A stretch of DNA of 64,000 nucleotides from CAZUMH01 sp964621645 (GTDB taxonomy: Bacteria; Zhuqueibacterota; QNDG01; JAGLOF01). The notes under the pieces are model-generated. The model searched no databases and was not told where the DNA came from. It saw only the letters and a program-made list of their open reading frames with translations. Positions 25,464 through 33,958 of the stretch are shown here, piece by piece (the stretch's first letter is position 1; the number at the start of each line of letters is the position of its first letter). The DNA lies in NCBI GenBank assembly GCA_964621645.1, contig CAZUMH010000007.1, positions 3,326 through 67,325 of the forward strand, in the 5' to 3' direction. The position numbers and the translations under genes were made by a program.

Positions 25464-26912
25464 ATGAAAGAACTGCTGAGAAAAGTGCCCTGTTTCGCAG
25501 AACTGGAGGAAGGCTCACTGGCGCTGCTAGAAGAAATGCTGGAACGTGTCAGCTTCAACAAGGATGAGGTTCTCTGCAGTGAAGGGGAAGTTGGTGACCG
25601 CATGTTTATAATAATGTCCGGCCGGGTAGCCGTTCTAAAGAAGGCCGACGGCAGTTCCGTTCAGGTTGCTGAACTGAAGGAAGGAAACATAGCCGGCGAG
25701 ATGGGACTTTTTGGTCAGAAGAAACGTACCGCCACCCTGAAGGCCCTCAGCCCCTGTGATGCCTGCGTTCTCTCCTATGATTCTTTTAACGGCTTTCTGG
25801 ATAAGCATGGCAGCGTTGCCAGGGGAATGCTGGATTATCTGAGCCAACATCTTGCCAGAGAGACTTCCATCGCCGCCCGACTCATGGCAAAAGATGGAGA
25901 AAAGGGTCTGCGAGTGGCCTTCTTTCACGCCACACCCTACCGTAATGAACTCTATACAAAGAAAAATAAATATAACTACACCCTTCATTTTTTTGCATCC
26001 CGGCTGACACTGGAAACGGTTCCCCTGGCCGCCGGTTTCCGGGTGATCGTGGTCAGTGCCAATGACTGTCTGGACGCGGAAGTTCTTTCGCACCTGCACA
26101 ATCTGGGAGTGGAACTGATCGCCCTGCGCTGCGCCGGTTTTAATAACGTGGACCTTACCGCTTGCGCTGAACTCGGCTTCAGCATCGCCCGGGTCCCCGC
26201 CTACTCTCCAAATGCCGTAGCCGAACATGCCGTGGCCCTGATGATGGCCCTTAACCGTAAGACCCACCGGGCCCACAACCGGGTACGGGAGGGTAATTTC
26301 TCACTCGACGGTCTGGTTGGATTTGACCTGTGCGGCAAGACAGCCGCGGTCATCGGCACCGGCAAGATCGGCGCCTGCACACTGCGCATTCTGCACGGCT
26401 TCGGCTGCCGTCTCCTGGCCCACGACCTCTATCCCAACGGAAAACTGGCGGAAGAACTGAATCTCTCCTATCTGCCCCTGGAGGAGATCTTCCCCCAGTC
26501 GGATATCATCAGCCTGCACGCACCCCTGACCGAAGAAAGCCATCACCTCATCAATCGGGAAAGCGTTGCCATGATGAAGCCCGGTGTCATGCTCATTAAC
26601 ACCGCCCGGGGAGCGCTCATCGATTCCACCGCGTTGATTGAGGGATTGAAAGACGGGCACATCGGCTACGCCGGGCTCGATGTCTATGAGGAGGAAGGAG
26701 CCTATTTCTTCGAGGATTTTTCTAACAAGGTGATTACAGACGACGTACTGGCCCGGCTCACCACTTTCAATAACGTCATGATCACCGGCCACCAGGGATC
26801 TCTCACCCGGGATGCACAGGAAAATATCGTGGAGACCACCCTTGCCAATATCCGGGAATTCGAGCTGGGAAAACGGGGAAAGGAGATGACAAATTCGGTG
26901 CTGCCCTCCTGA
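25464..26912 (+). CDS. Cyclic-nucleotide-binding domain fused to D-lactate dehydrogenase (LdhA-like)
   Basis: A 482-residue fusion; ATG at 25464 follows GGGAGGA. Residues 1-135 are a CAP/PKA-type cNMP-binding domain with the phosphate-binding cassette intact: Gly78-Glu79 in IAGEMGLF and Arg88 in KKRTATL. Residues about 148-475 are a complete D-2-hydroxyacid dehydrogenase closest in character to LdhA: RVPAYSPNAVAEH, the NAD motif GTGKIG (298-303) with Asp321 after the second strand (NAD preference), and catalytic Arg382, Glu409 and His443. It would reduce pyruvate to D-lactate with NADH, probably under cAMP control. No helix-turn-helix is present, so it is not a CRP-type regulator. It is last in the operon, 48 bases after the MBL gene. 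Confidence 0.93.
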   Translation: MKELLRKVPCFAELEEGSLALLEEMLERVSFNKDEVLCSEGEVGDRMFIIMSGRVAVLKKADGSSVQVAELKEGNIAGEMGLFGQKKRTATLKALSPCDACVLSYDSFNGFLDKHGSVARGMLDYLSQHLARETSIAARLMAKDGEKGLRVAFFHATPYRNELYTKKNKYNYTLHFFASRLTLETVPLAAGFRVIVVSANDCLDAEVLSHLHNLGVELIALRCAGFNNVDLTACAELGFSIARVPAYSPNAVAEHAVALMMALNRKTHRAHNRVREGNFSLDGLVGFDLCGKTAAVIGTGKIGACTLRILHGFGCRLLAHDLYPNGKLAEELNLSYLPLEEIFPQSDIISLHAPLTEESHHLINRESVAMMKPGVMLINTARGALIDSTALIEGLKDGHIGYAGLDVYEEEGAYFFEDFSNKVITDDVLARLTTFNNVMITGHQGSLTRDAQENIVETTLANIREFELGKRGKEMTNSVLPS

Positions 26913-27158
26913 AGCGAGCTGATGGAAACGGAAGGAAAAGCGGGAATACTGAAAATGCACCGTAATCAGGGTGGTCGGCGGGACATCGATCTCATCGAGG
27001 CCGGCCGCTATATCAGGTTTAGGATTGAACCAAACGCTCCCCTGGTTCCGCAACTCAAGGGATCAACTCTTCCTCTGGTCTTACAGGCATGTAAGGAAAA
27101 AATTTTACGATAATAATCCCGACAGTGACAAAGGGATAGCAAACCTCTATCTTTATGG
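26913..27158. other. Convergent intergenic region, nothing recognised
   Basis: The 246 bases between the lactate dehydrogenase fusion and the convergent TPM-domain gene show no gene with a ribosome site and no strong hairpin with a T-run. The frames that run across it overlap the neighbouring genes in antisense and lack family similarity. Confidence 0.4.
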
Positions 27159-28088
27159 TTACCAGCTGCCCGACGCACCGCCGCCGCCGGATGACCCGCC
27201 GCCGCCGGAGAAGCTGGACCCGCTGCTCCATCCATGGCTTGAGCCTCCCGAAGTGACAGTGAATCCGCCGATGGAAGCCCGCCCTTTGGTGCGCAGACTC
27301 TTGGCGGCCTTCTTATACCACTTGCTTTTTCGAAGCATCAGCTTCAGCAACGGGAACCCGATGAGATAGATCACCAGGCAGATGAATGCTCCCCCCACGC
27401 CCAGAACGATGATGGGAAACATAGCCCAAAAAGGAATGAGGAAGAAATAGATAAACCAGCCGCCTCCCCCCGGTGTAATGATGCCCAATGCCGTAAAAAG
27501 ACCGATTATCCCGAAAATAAACGCTCCGATCAGAATCCGCTCAGGGATGGAAAGATCCGGCCCTTCCATAAATCCGCCTTTCGTATCAGTTGCCGGCGTA
27601 AGGGTCAACTCCTCTCCATCAAGAAGGCTGATCACTGCCGTCACGCCTGCGGTTACTCCGCCGTTATAATCACCGTTTTTAAAATAGGGAGTCATTCGAG
27701 TACGGATGATCTCACCCGCCATCCCGTCGGTGATAGTCCCCTCCAGTCCGTAACCGATCTCGATCCGCATTCTGCGATCGTTGGGAACGACAATAATGAG
27801 CAGCCCGTTATCTTTTCCCTGCTCTCCCAGTTTCCATTCATCGAACACCCTGACTGCATAGTCCTCGATGCTTTCATCTCCAATGGTAGGAATAGTAAGT
27901 ACCGCGATCTGATTCCCGGTCCGCTCTTCATGCTCCTTCATCATTGCAGTAAGATTCTGCCGGGTGTCGGGAGAAAGGATATCGGCATTATCGGTAACAC
28001 GACCGGTCAAATAAGGGACTTCCTGTCCGGGAAGCGTCGAGACCGCTGCCAGCAGCAATGTCAGAATGATCACATATAGACGTTTCAT
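27159..28088 (-). CDS. YgcG-type TPM-domain protein with Gly/Ser-rich tail
   Basis: A 309-residue envelope protein; ATG at 28088 follows AGGAGG. Signal peptide (cleavage near Leu-Pro-Gly-Gln), then a TPM domain (about 25-160) with VTDNADILS, GNQIAVLTIPT, KDNGLLIIV and RIEIGYGLEG, all family signatures. Two membrane helices follow (about 185-260), then a Ser/Gly-rich tail with GGGGSSGGGGASGSW-like composition. The TPM fold occurs in thylakoid photosystem II repair proteins and in bacterial YgcG; the biochemical role in bacteria is uncertain. It overlaps the upstream TPM gene by 4 bases (ATGA), so the two are co-translated. No lemA gene is adjacent, unlike the common arrangement. Confidence 0.88.
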   Translation of the reverse strand: MKRLYVIILTLLLAAVSTLPGQEVPYLTGRVTDNADILSPDTRQNLTAMMKEHEERTGNQIAVLTIPTIGDESIEDYAVRVFDEWKLGEQGKDNGLLIIVVPNDRRMRIEIGYGLEGTITDGMAGEIIRTRMTPYFKNGDYNGGVTAGVTAVISLLDGEELTLTPATDTKGGFMEGPDLSIPERILIGAFIFGIIGLFTALGIITPGGGGWFIYFFLIPFWAMFPIIVLGVGGAFICLVIYLIGFPLLKLMLRKSKWYKKAAKSLRTKGRASIGGFTVTSGGSSHGWSSGSSFSGGGGSSGGGGASGSW

Positions 28089-28735
28089 GCCCCTTCCTCC
28101 TCGATGATATGATCCGGCAGTTCATTACCGTCTCCCCTTTTTCCCGTCGCGGGTCCCAGGATATTTGAAATCTCACGCAAACCAGCTTCCAGGGCGGCGG
28201 CGATCTTTTTCTTTTTCAGCAACGGTATCATCGTTCGGATCACCTGCTCCAGGACTTCCGCGGTCAACACAGTGTTCAGTCCGGTATCGGTCAGGATTAC
28301 TACCTTCCGTTCGAAAATACTCACCAGCAGCAGAATTCCCCGGCGTTTTTTGGTGGTAAACAATTCCCGCTCCAGAAAGAATGTTGACGCGTACTGCCGG
28401 ACTTCCAGTTCCGCCCGGTTGTCTGACAGAAATAACCGCGCGAAGGGCGGAATGAGTACCGTCAGCAGCGCAAACAGGGCGCCCCCCGTCAGCAGAACAG
28501 CCGCAAGCAGCAGCTTGGTCAGCTGGGGACGCCAGTCGGTCAGGGGCAGATCAAGAAGAACCAGAAGCAGCCCCACGAGCCCCGCTCCCAGAGCAAAAGC
28601 GATCCAGGGCAGTTCAACATAGGAATCACTGCGCCTGATCACCGCCGGGACGATCTGGGTACCGGTCTTTTTTTCCGTTGCAGCGACGGAGGATTCCAGA
28701 CGGCTGCGTTCAACATCAGAAAACATCGTTTTCAT
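28085..28735 (-). CDS. TPM-domain membrane protein (partner of YgcG-like protein)
   Basis: A 216-residue protein with no cleaved signal. The N-terminus has SRLESSVAATEKKTGTQIVPAV, which resembles the start of TPM domains; two membrane helices (about 43-65 and 76-98) interrupt it. The rest of the domain follows with RGILLLVSIFERKVVILTD and a helical end. Such split TPM proteins commonly precede ygcG. It is the first gene of the two-gene unit, with the ATG at 28735. Function inferred only from family context. Confidence 0.8.
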   Translation of the reverse strand: MKTMFSDVERSRLESSVAATEKKTGTQIVPAVIRRSDSYVELPWIAFALGAGLVGLLLVLLDLPLTDWRPQLTKLLLAAVLLTGGALFALLTVLIPPFARLFLSDNRAELEVRQYASTFFLERELFTTKKRRGILLLVSIFERKVVILTDTGLNTVLTAEVLEQVIRTMIPLLKKKKIAAALEAGLREISNILGPATGKRGDGNELPDHIIEEEGA

Positions 28736-28853
28736 TGACTTCCGCCTCGTGTTATGATTGTGAATAGAATCCGGGGATATACAAGAATGTAAATGAGGAA
28801 GTGTTTAATGTCAAGAAAAATTGCGGGTGTCTTTACTGCATGCACCTAAAAGC

Positions 28854-30176
28854 TCAGACACAATCTCCCTTGTCTTCATCGTGTACAATGATTTTGAATT
28901 CCGTTCCTTCATCAGGAGAAGAAGAATACTCGATCTTTGCCTCGAGCTGCTCTATCAGAGATGAGACAATATTCATGCCCAGTGATTTCTCGTTATACAA
29001 CTGGAATCCTTTTGGCAAGCCGATGCCCTTGTCAGCAACGGTAATTACAAGGGCACCATGATCCGCGGCTTTAAGGCTGAAAAAAAACTCTCCCTTGGAA
29101 CCGTCTGTATAGGCATACTTAAAGGAATTGGTTGCCAGTTCGTTTACAATCAACGCGACCGGGATCAGGGTGTCCATATCCAGGGTAATGTCATCGATAT
29201 CCAGATGGATAGTATCGTCCGGCTCTTGAATATGATAATTGACCGCCAGTTCTTTGAAAAGCTTCTTGAAATAATTAGCTATCGACACCGCTTTCAAATC
29301 AATTGTCCGGGAAAGTATTTCATGTATCCTTGAGATAGATAGCACTCTGTCGGCGCTTTCTGTAAGGGCTCCGCGGGATTGATCATCTGTTACTGATCTG
29401 GATTGGACGTTAAGAATACTTTGGATAATCGCCAGATTGTTTTTCACCCGGTGATTCATCTCCCGCATCAATAACTCAGTTTGTAAGAGAGCTTTCGACT
29501 TTTCGTTTACTGTCTTTGACAGGGTCTTATTCAAATCCGCCAATGTCTTTCTGGATTTAGATTCCTTCTCCAGCAATAAAAACTGCTGCCGGTCGGCCTG
29601 TCTAAACCGGGTTGACAGAAAAAGACCAAAAATGTTGGTGAAGATGTACGCTGAGACCGTTGCAATCGTCTCCCAGATAGACCAGCCGGTATCAGACAGA
29701 CAGAGCATTATGAAACCGCTGGCGCAAGTAAGATAGAGTGCTGCCGCTATTTGCAGCACCTGTGAAAACGAAACCACTGTATAGATCCCGAAAATAATAA
29801 GGATATCCCACGTAATGATCGTAGCGGTTGCTGCTGAATTCATAGCACTGTCGAGATATACATGGGTAATGATAACCAGCAGCCAGATAAATGTGATCCG
29901 GTCAAAGACTATGACCGAGATCTTTTTTCTCTGCAGTAAATAAAACGTTATCAAAGAAAAGATAATGATACTAATCCGGAACAGTACTTTAATCTGTCTG
30001 AGACTGTTGTCTGTGGGAAACATGATATCGAGAAACAAAAATAAGGCCAGCATGATAGCGGTCAGCAGAACCACATAAGTCATTATATTGCTGTCCCTAG
30101 GAAGCCTGCTCTCTCTGTAGCGTTGCTCAAGTTCCCGGGATTCCGGAGTCGAAGGTTTTAGAAATTGTATCTTCAT
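28854..30176 (-). CDS. Membrane sensor histidine kinase, HisKA_2 type
   Basis: A 440-residue kinase; ATG at 30176 has a GGGG site just upstream. About six membrane helices occupy residues 33-190. A short coiled linker leads to the HisKA_2 dimerisation block with phospho-acceptor His242 in EMNHRVKNN, and an ATPase domain with the N-box around Asn345/Asn350 (VNELATNSFKYA) and the G1 box DKGIGLP (Asp382). HisKA_2 kinases often act in light, osmotic or general stress pathways. No response regulator gene is adjacent, so the partner is elsewhere. No periplasmic sensor domain of size is seen, so the membrane region itself probably senses. Confidence 0.92.
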   Translation of the reverse strand: MKIQFLKPSTPESRELEQRYRESRLPRDSNIMTYVVLLTAIMLALFLFLDIMFPTDNSLRQIKVLFRISIIIFSLITFYLLQRKKISVIVFDRITFIWLLVIITHVYLDSAMNSAATATIITWDILIIFGIYTVVSFSQVLQIAAALYLTCASGFIMLCLSDTGWSIWETIATVSAYIFTNIFGLFLSTRFRQADRQQFLLLEKESKSRKTLADLNKTLSKTVNEKSKALLQTELLMREMNHRVKNNLAIIQSILNVQSRSVTDDQSRGALTESADRVLSISRIHEILSRTIDLKAVSIANYFKKLFKELAVNYHIQEPDDTIHLDIDDITLDMDTLIPVALIVNELATNSFKYAYTDGSKGEFFFSLKAADHGALVITVADKGIGLPKGFQLYNEKSLGMNIVSSLIEQLEAKIEYSSSPDEGTEFKIIVHDEDKGDCV

Positions 30177-30578
30177 CCATCCCCATTCAAAATGTCGGTT
30201 ATGCTGTTAATTGCAAAAAACGGACCAGCCCCTACCGAATCTTTCTCTATTCAGAAGGGTATCCCCCGTTTAATCATGAAACCGTTTAATATGCCGCATT
30301 ATCCCTAAACAATCCGCACGGTGTATACAAAACAGGACTGGATATGAAAGATGATCAAGATAGAATAAATGGCACAAAAACTCAAGCAAATTCTCCTGGA
30401 TTACTGGCGATTAATGTGAATATTTTATTAAAAATTGAGGAGCTTATGCTGTATTCCACCTTACAAGTTTCCAGCAGACGGTGAGATTGACTGGTTCGTC
30501 ACCCGTGACCGATTTGGTTTATTGTGCTCTTCGGCGAAATCGTTGGTCTTTCAGAAGGCAAGAATTGCTGCTAAGCTT
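30177..30578. other. Intergenic region with one doubtful small frame
   Basis: 402 bases upstream of the kinase gene. On the plus strand an ATG at 30344, after AGGA, opens a 46-codon frame to 30484, without recognisable similarity or membrane pattern; it could be chance. The rest holds the kinase promoter and the 3' side of the next gene. No tRNA or riboswitch was recognised. Confidence 0.3.
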
Positions 30579-31610
30579 TTATTGTACTAGCAATCCTTTC
30601 CGCACCAGTACTTCCTTCCCTTGTCTCAGCTGGAACAAATACTGCCCAGATGCGGCCTGGTGACCGGTTTCATCTTTACCGTCCCAGCGTACTTCAAACG
30701 ATCCCGGACCCTGGGGCATATCCACCAGCGTTTTAATCCGCTGCCCACTGATGCTGAATACGGTTAACGTTACTTGTTTGTGCTGGGAAAGCTCGTAGGC
30801 AATTGTCGTCCGGGGATTGAAGGGATTCGGATAGTTCTGCGCCATGTGCATGGTTTCCGGCACTGCTTTTCCACCTGCAGAGACCACTGTATTCTTGAAG
30901 GGCCACTCGGTGGTGATCTGAATGCCGTCAATAATAAACGAAGGCTCCGAATCCCACTGGGTGAGGACAATCTCCTTAAACGCCGCAGCTTCATAGCTCA
31001 CCGTATGTCCGTCATCCGGCGCCGGTATCGTGCCGTCAAGCGGAGGATCAATCCAGATACTGATGATATCGTTATTATCACCGGTGATAAACTCATAAGC
31101 GATGACGATAAGGTAGGTAGTATTCAGGGCATACACATAATCGGTAAATGCCACCGATCCCAACTTCCCGACACCGAACGAGAGCTGACCGCTGCTGTTA
31201 GTGCGGATATTGGCGGACCAATACTTATTAAGGATGTAGGTGCCCTCGGGACCGAGGTAGAAAACATTGTTTCCGCTGACTACTGTCGTGGCGCTGCTGA
31301 CACTGATCAGAAAGGAAACATACACGGTACCGCTGTCTTGAGGAGCGAAGGATTTCATCACTTCTTCCCCATCCGGTTGGAGTGCGGCTGCGTTTCCGTT
31401 ACCGGAAAGGGCATAGCCCGAATATTCGAGTCCCGGAGTAACGATAGATATATTGGGCTCACCGGAGGTAATAACCGTCCAGCCGCTATCGTGCAGCAGC
31501 GACCCGGCCGTGTAATCAAAATTCTCAACCAGCAGCTGGCCCCATAACAGGCCATTGCCGAATAAAAAAACTCCCGCCATGATCATTAAAATTAGTTTGT
31601 AAAATCTCAT
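30579..31610 (-). CDS. Secreted protein with C-terminal sorting (FlgD-like) domain
   Basis: A 343-residue exported protein; ATG at 31610 follows AAAGGA. Signal peptide ends near Leu-Leu-Trp-Gly-Gln. Residues about 25-230 form a jelly-roll-like beta domain with LLVENFDYTAGS at its start, reminiscent of LamG/concanavalin-type folds. From about 250 the C-terminal sorting domain begins with NYPNPFNP and ends with SGQYLFQL and a short basic tail. Such tails direct surface delivery (type IX-like secretion in the FCB group). Cargo function is unknown. Confidence 0.75.
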   Translation of the reverse strand: MRFYKLILMIMAGVFLFGNGLLWGQLLVENFDYTAGSLLHDSGWTVITSGEPNISIVTPGLEYSGYALSGNGNAAALQPDGEEVMKSFAPQDSGTVYVSFLISVSSATTVVSGNNVFYLGPEGTYILNKYWSANIRTNSSGQLSFGVGKLGSVAFTDYVYALNTTYLIVIAYEFITGDNNDIISIWIDPPLDGTIPAPDDGHTVSYEAAAFKEIVLTQWDSEPSFIIDGIQITTEWPFKNTVVSAGGKAVPETMHMAQNYPNPFNPRTTIAYELSQHKQVTLTVFSISGQRIKTLVDMPQGPGSFEVRWDGKDETGHQAASGQYLFQLRQGKEVLVRKGLLVQ

Positions 31611-31970
31611 GTTTCTCGTCCTTTCTGTACGTCTTTCAACGGTCACACGATATCATCTGCATGCGGGAAGCTGTATTGCCTTAGTATCGATCAGGGTGAT
31701 TGCACAGGATGGGCATAATACTATCGACAATATAACGCATCATTCAATCGAACACAATCGGATTTTTGCGTCGGCGGAAGCTAAGGGATACTTCCCTCGT
31801 CCATCCCCTTCGATATATTTCTTGTCCTCCCCGGGCAGACTCCATTCCGGAAGTAAAATCTACTGGTACAGGCAGGTACTCGATTACTGAAGTAATAGTA
31901 GTACAATCTGTCTGTTTAGTCTGAGGTTTTGTCTATGTCTGGAGATGGAATATCGTCTAAGGCTGGATAA
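31611..31970. other. Intergenic region, nothing recognised
   Basis: About 360 bases upstream of the sorted secreted protein, presumably carrying its promoter. The frames present have no ribosome site or recognisable domain. It ends at the hairpin at 31971. Confidence 0.35.
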
Positions 31971-32008
31971 CACTGCAGGAGACTCTGACACCGGAGTCTC
32001 CTGCAGTG
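31971..32008 (-). terminator. Perfect 15-bp hairpin after the coiled-coil protein gene
   Basis: Arm 31971-31985 (CACTGCAGGAGACTC) is perfectly complementary to 31994-32008, with an 8-base loop. It begins 8 bases after the stop of the minus-strand gene at 32016. There is no T-run after it in the minus direction, so it could be a Rho-independent terminator of non-standard form, an RNA-stability element or a protein site. Confidence 0.5.
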
Positions 32009-32015
32009 AAAATCG

Positions 32016-32726
32016 CTACTTTCTTAATATAAATCTGGTATCATTAATTTCATCGTCGAATATATCCTGATAGATATCCTTTATTTGTTCCATTGTTTCC
32101 TTGGAGACCTTCTTTCCGTTGATTGTACAAATTCCCTTTCGGAATTCAATTTTCACATCTTCACTGTCCTCAATTATTCCTTTCGTCTCCAAAGTTTGCA
32201 GAAATATCTGTATTTGCATTTCTTTCTCAGTAACTTCCAGGTGGCGTTCCCGCACTTCGGCCATCTGACGTTCCATTCTCAGTGTTTCTTCCAGCAGCCT
32301 GTCTGCCCTCCTGCTGTTTTCCCGCTCCAGCCTGGCCCGGATGCTGTCAAGTTTGAGTTCAACCTCGACCATACGGGAGATTTCTTCCTGTCTGAATTGC
32401 TGTTTGCTTAATACTTCCTGCCGCAATTTCTCAATTCTCGGCTTCAGAAACTCAATATTACGGAGTTCGAGATAGGAGTAAAGCAGGCCCCGATAGTTAT
32501 GGAACTTTTCTTCCGGCACCTTTTCACCTTTGTCGACTACTTCAACAATTTGCTGATCATCAGAACGGAAGGTAATACTGATCTCATCAGCCTTCATGAA
32601 TCCTGACTGCTTTATGGTGATCGTCTGCAGCGAGTCCCGCATCTCAGTATTCTCCGTCTGTCCATACGCCAATGCAGTGAAGGTCAGGGACAAGACGAGC
32701 GGTATAATTAAGTTATTTAATTTCAT
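32016..32726 (-). CDS. Secreted coiled-coil protein, unknown function
   Basis: A 236-residue exported protein; ATG at 32726 follows AAGGAG, and the signal peptide ends near Leu-Ala-Tyr-Gly-Gln. Residues about 75-185 are rich in Glu, Arg and Leu with heptad spacing, predicting a long coiled coil (for example RMVEVELKLDSIRARLERE). The C-terminal 45 residues are mixed, with an ICTINGKKVSKETMEQ strand-turn-helix. It does not match a family I recognise. A downstream hairpin and the convergent-free context suggest a monocistronic gene. Confidence 0.6.
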   Translation of the reverse strand: MKLNNLIIPLVLSLTFTALAYGQTENTEMRDSLQTITIKQSGFMKADEISITFRSDDQQIVEVVDKGEKVPEEKFHNYRGLLYSYLELRNIEFLKPRIEKLRQEVLSKQQFRQEEISRMVEVELKLDSIRARLERENSRRADRLLEETLRMERQMAEVRERHLEVTEKEMQIQIFLQTLETKGIIEDSEDVKIEFRKGICTINGKKVSKETMEQIKDIYQDIFDDEINDTRFILRK

Positions 32727-32883
32727 TTCCGTGTCTCCTTATGTTTTGCTTTTCCAGCTGCTCGCTATAATATACGCAAGAAACTGGAGGGTGAATGAAG
32801 GAATGTCCGCAATAACAGCAGCAATGTCATGAATGACCCTCATAAAGACCCAGACACCCGCGTGAGACGGGAACATAAATCCA

Positions 32884-33414
32884 TTATTCCCCCGATCTGG
32901 CTACCTGGAAACCAATGGAATTGGCGCCCTCATCGGGCTTCCAGGCTGCCCTGCCGGTACAGCGCAGGAAGCCGGGACCTTCATCGATTCATGAACCGCC
33001 CCGGATCACTTTATACACTCCCTCTGCCGGGCCTTGAGGATTTCTCTCCGGACTGTTTCGGTAACAATCACCATCGTACCAATCTGAACAGTACTCAAAC
33101 ACGCCCCCCGCCATATCGAATAAACCGAGGTTGTTACCTGAAAATGAGGCGACGGGTATTGTTTTTAACCGGTTTTCACCGCTTTTGGAATACTTTTTTA
33201 AAATTTTTCGCTGCCGATGTTTCAGCTCTTTAAATTGATAATTATTGCGACGGTATCCTACAATATCCTCCGGTATCTCCTCATCTTCGGCAGTTGCCAG
33301 AGACGGGAACACCTTGATATGCAGATCCTTGGTAAGCGCTCTAAGGAATTCCCCATGAGTCATGGTATCATCATAACCGCAATCGGTATATTTCTTCTGG
33401 ATAAATTCAATCAT
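32884..33414 (-). pseudogene. Formylglycine-generating-enzyme-like gene broken by a TGA codon
   Basis: Read on the minus strand from 33414, the C-terminal part matches the FGE-sulfatase/SUMF domain: [21 protein letters not shown] then VYKVIRGGS. The family normally continues RGGSW; here the next codon is TGA (32989-32991). The same frame then resumes with family-like sequence, DEGPGFLRCTG and NSIGFQVARS, to a natural TAA at 32884-32886. The total of 177 codons is in frame, so one TGG-to-TGA change is the simplest explanation. The N-terminal half of the domain (the usual MG and LPTEAEWE blocks) is absent, so it is also truncated or rearranged. Such domains are also used by surface or kinase-linked proteins, so oxidase function is not implied. 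Confidence 0.65.
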
Positions 33415-33617
33415 TTTTCGGCTGTTTCCGGAATGATATAATTTTCCCCCATTTTTTCACTGATCCAGTCGATCACCCGTTTTTTTATTTCTTTAGTAAG
33501 TGTGAGATGATTGACCTGATTGATATCCAGCGCATCTTGTCCAAGGCACCATATGTTCGATAAGAGTAAGAATAATGCCGTTAAAATGGTAATCGAAATC
33601 CCTTTTCTTCCGTTCAT
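33411..33617 (-). CDS. Short secreted ORF, probably the 5' remnant of the broken gene
   Basis: 68 codons from an ATG at 33617 (GGGAG upstream), starting with a clear signal peptide (about residues 1-27). The end overlaps the start of the next frame by 4 bases (ATGA). It has no recognisable domain. With the FGE-like remnant directly downstream in another frame, it may be the displaced N-terminus of one ancestral secreted protein, split by a frameshift or deletion. It could instead be a genuine small exported peptide. Confidence 0.45.
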   Translation of the reverse strand: MNGRKGISITILTALFLLLSNIWCLGQDALDINQVNHLTLTKEIKKRVIDWISEKMGENYIIPETAEK

Positions 33618-33851
33618 GCGAAGGTTTCTCCCAATAAGTCAATAAACAATGAGTACCAGGTTCATAGTCCGATGCTCGTTTTATTTTTCCAGTATACGCC
33701 CGGACAAGGCTGCGGACTGGTTAATGTCATAAGTGGTAACCAGTTGTTCACCAACGACGGCTGGATGTCACAAATGAACCCTGCAAACGCAGATTCACAG
33801 TTGATGTCAGCTCGTGTACAGACATACGTTGTTTGTGACATAATTGAAACA

Positions 33852-33880
33852 TTGACAATAAAAATAAATATAACTATACT
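33852..33880 (+). promoter_or_regulatory. Near-consensus sigma-70 promoter of the LytS/LytR pair
   Basis: TTGACA (33852-33857) and TATACT (33875-33880) are separated by exactly 17 A/T-rich bases, about 75 bases before the kinase gene. The rest of the 330-base divergent gap contains no gene that I can support. Confidence 0.75.
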
Positions 33881-33958
33881 GTCGATGACCGATACTGCGG
33901 CATCAACCGTTCACCTATCTGGTCATTTATTTGACGCTAAAAAAAGAGGATGGTTTAC

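Noticed and set aside
30481..30663. Small plus-strand frame and a GGTTCGTCACC that resembles a tRNA T-loop
   Set aside because: No acceptor stem, D-arm or anticodon arm could be built around it, and the frame overlaps the 3' end of the sorted protein gene in antisense.
33950..33958. ATG at 33950 as start of the LytS-like kinase
   Set aside because: It touches the AGAGG ribosome site with no spacer; the GTG at 33959 is spaced normally. The difference is three residues only.
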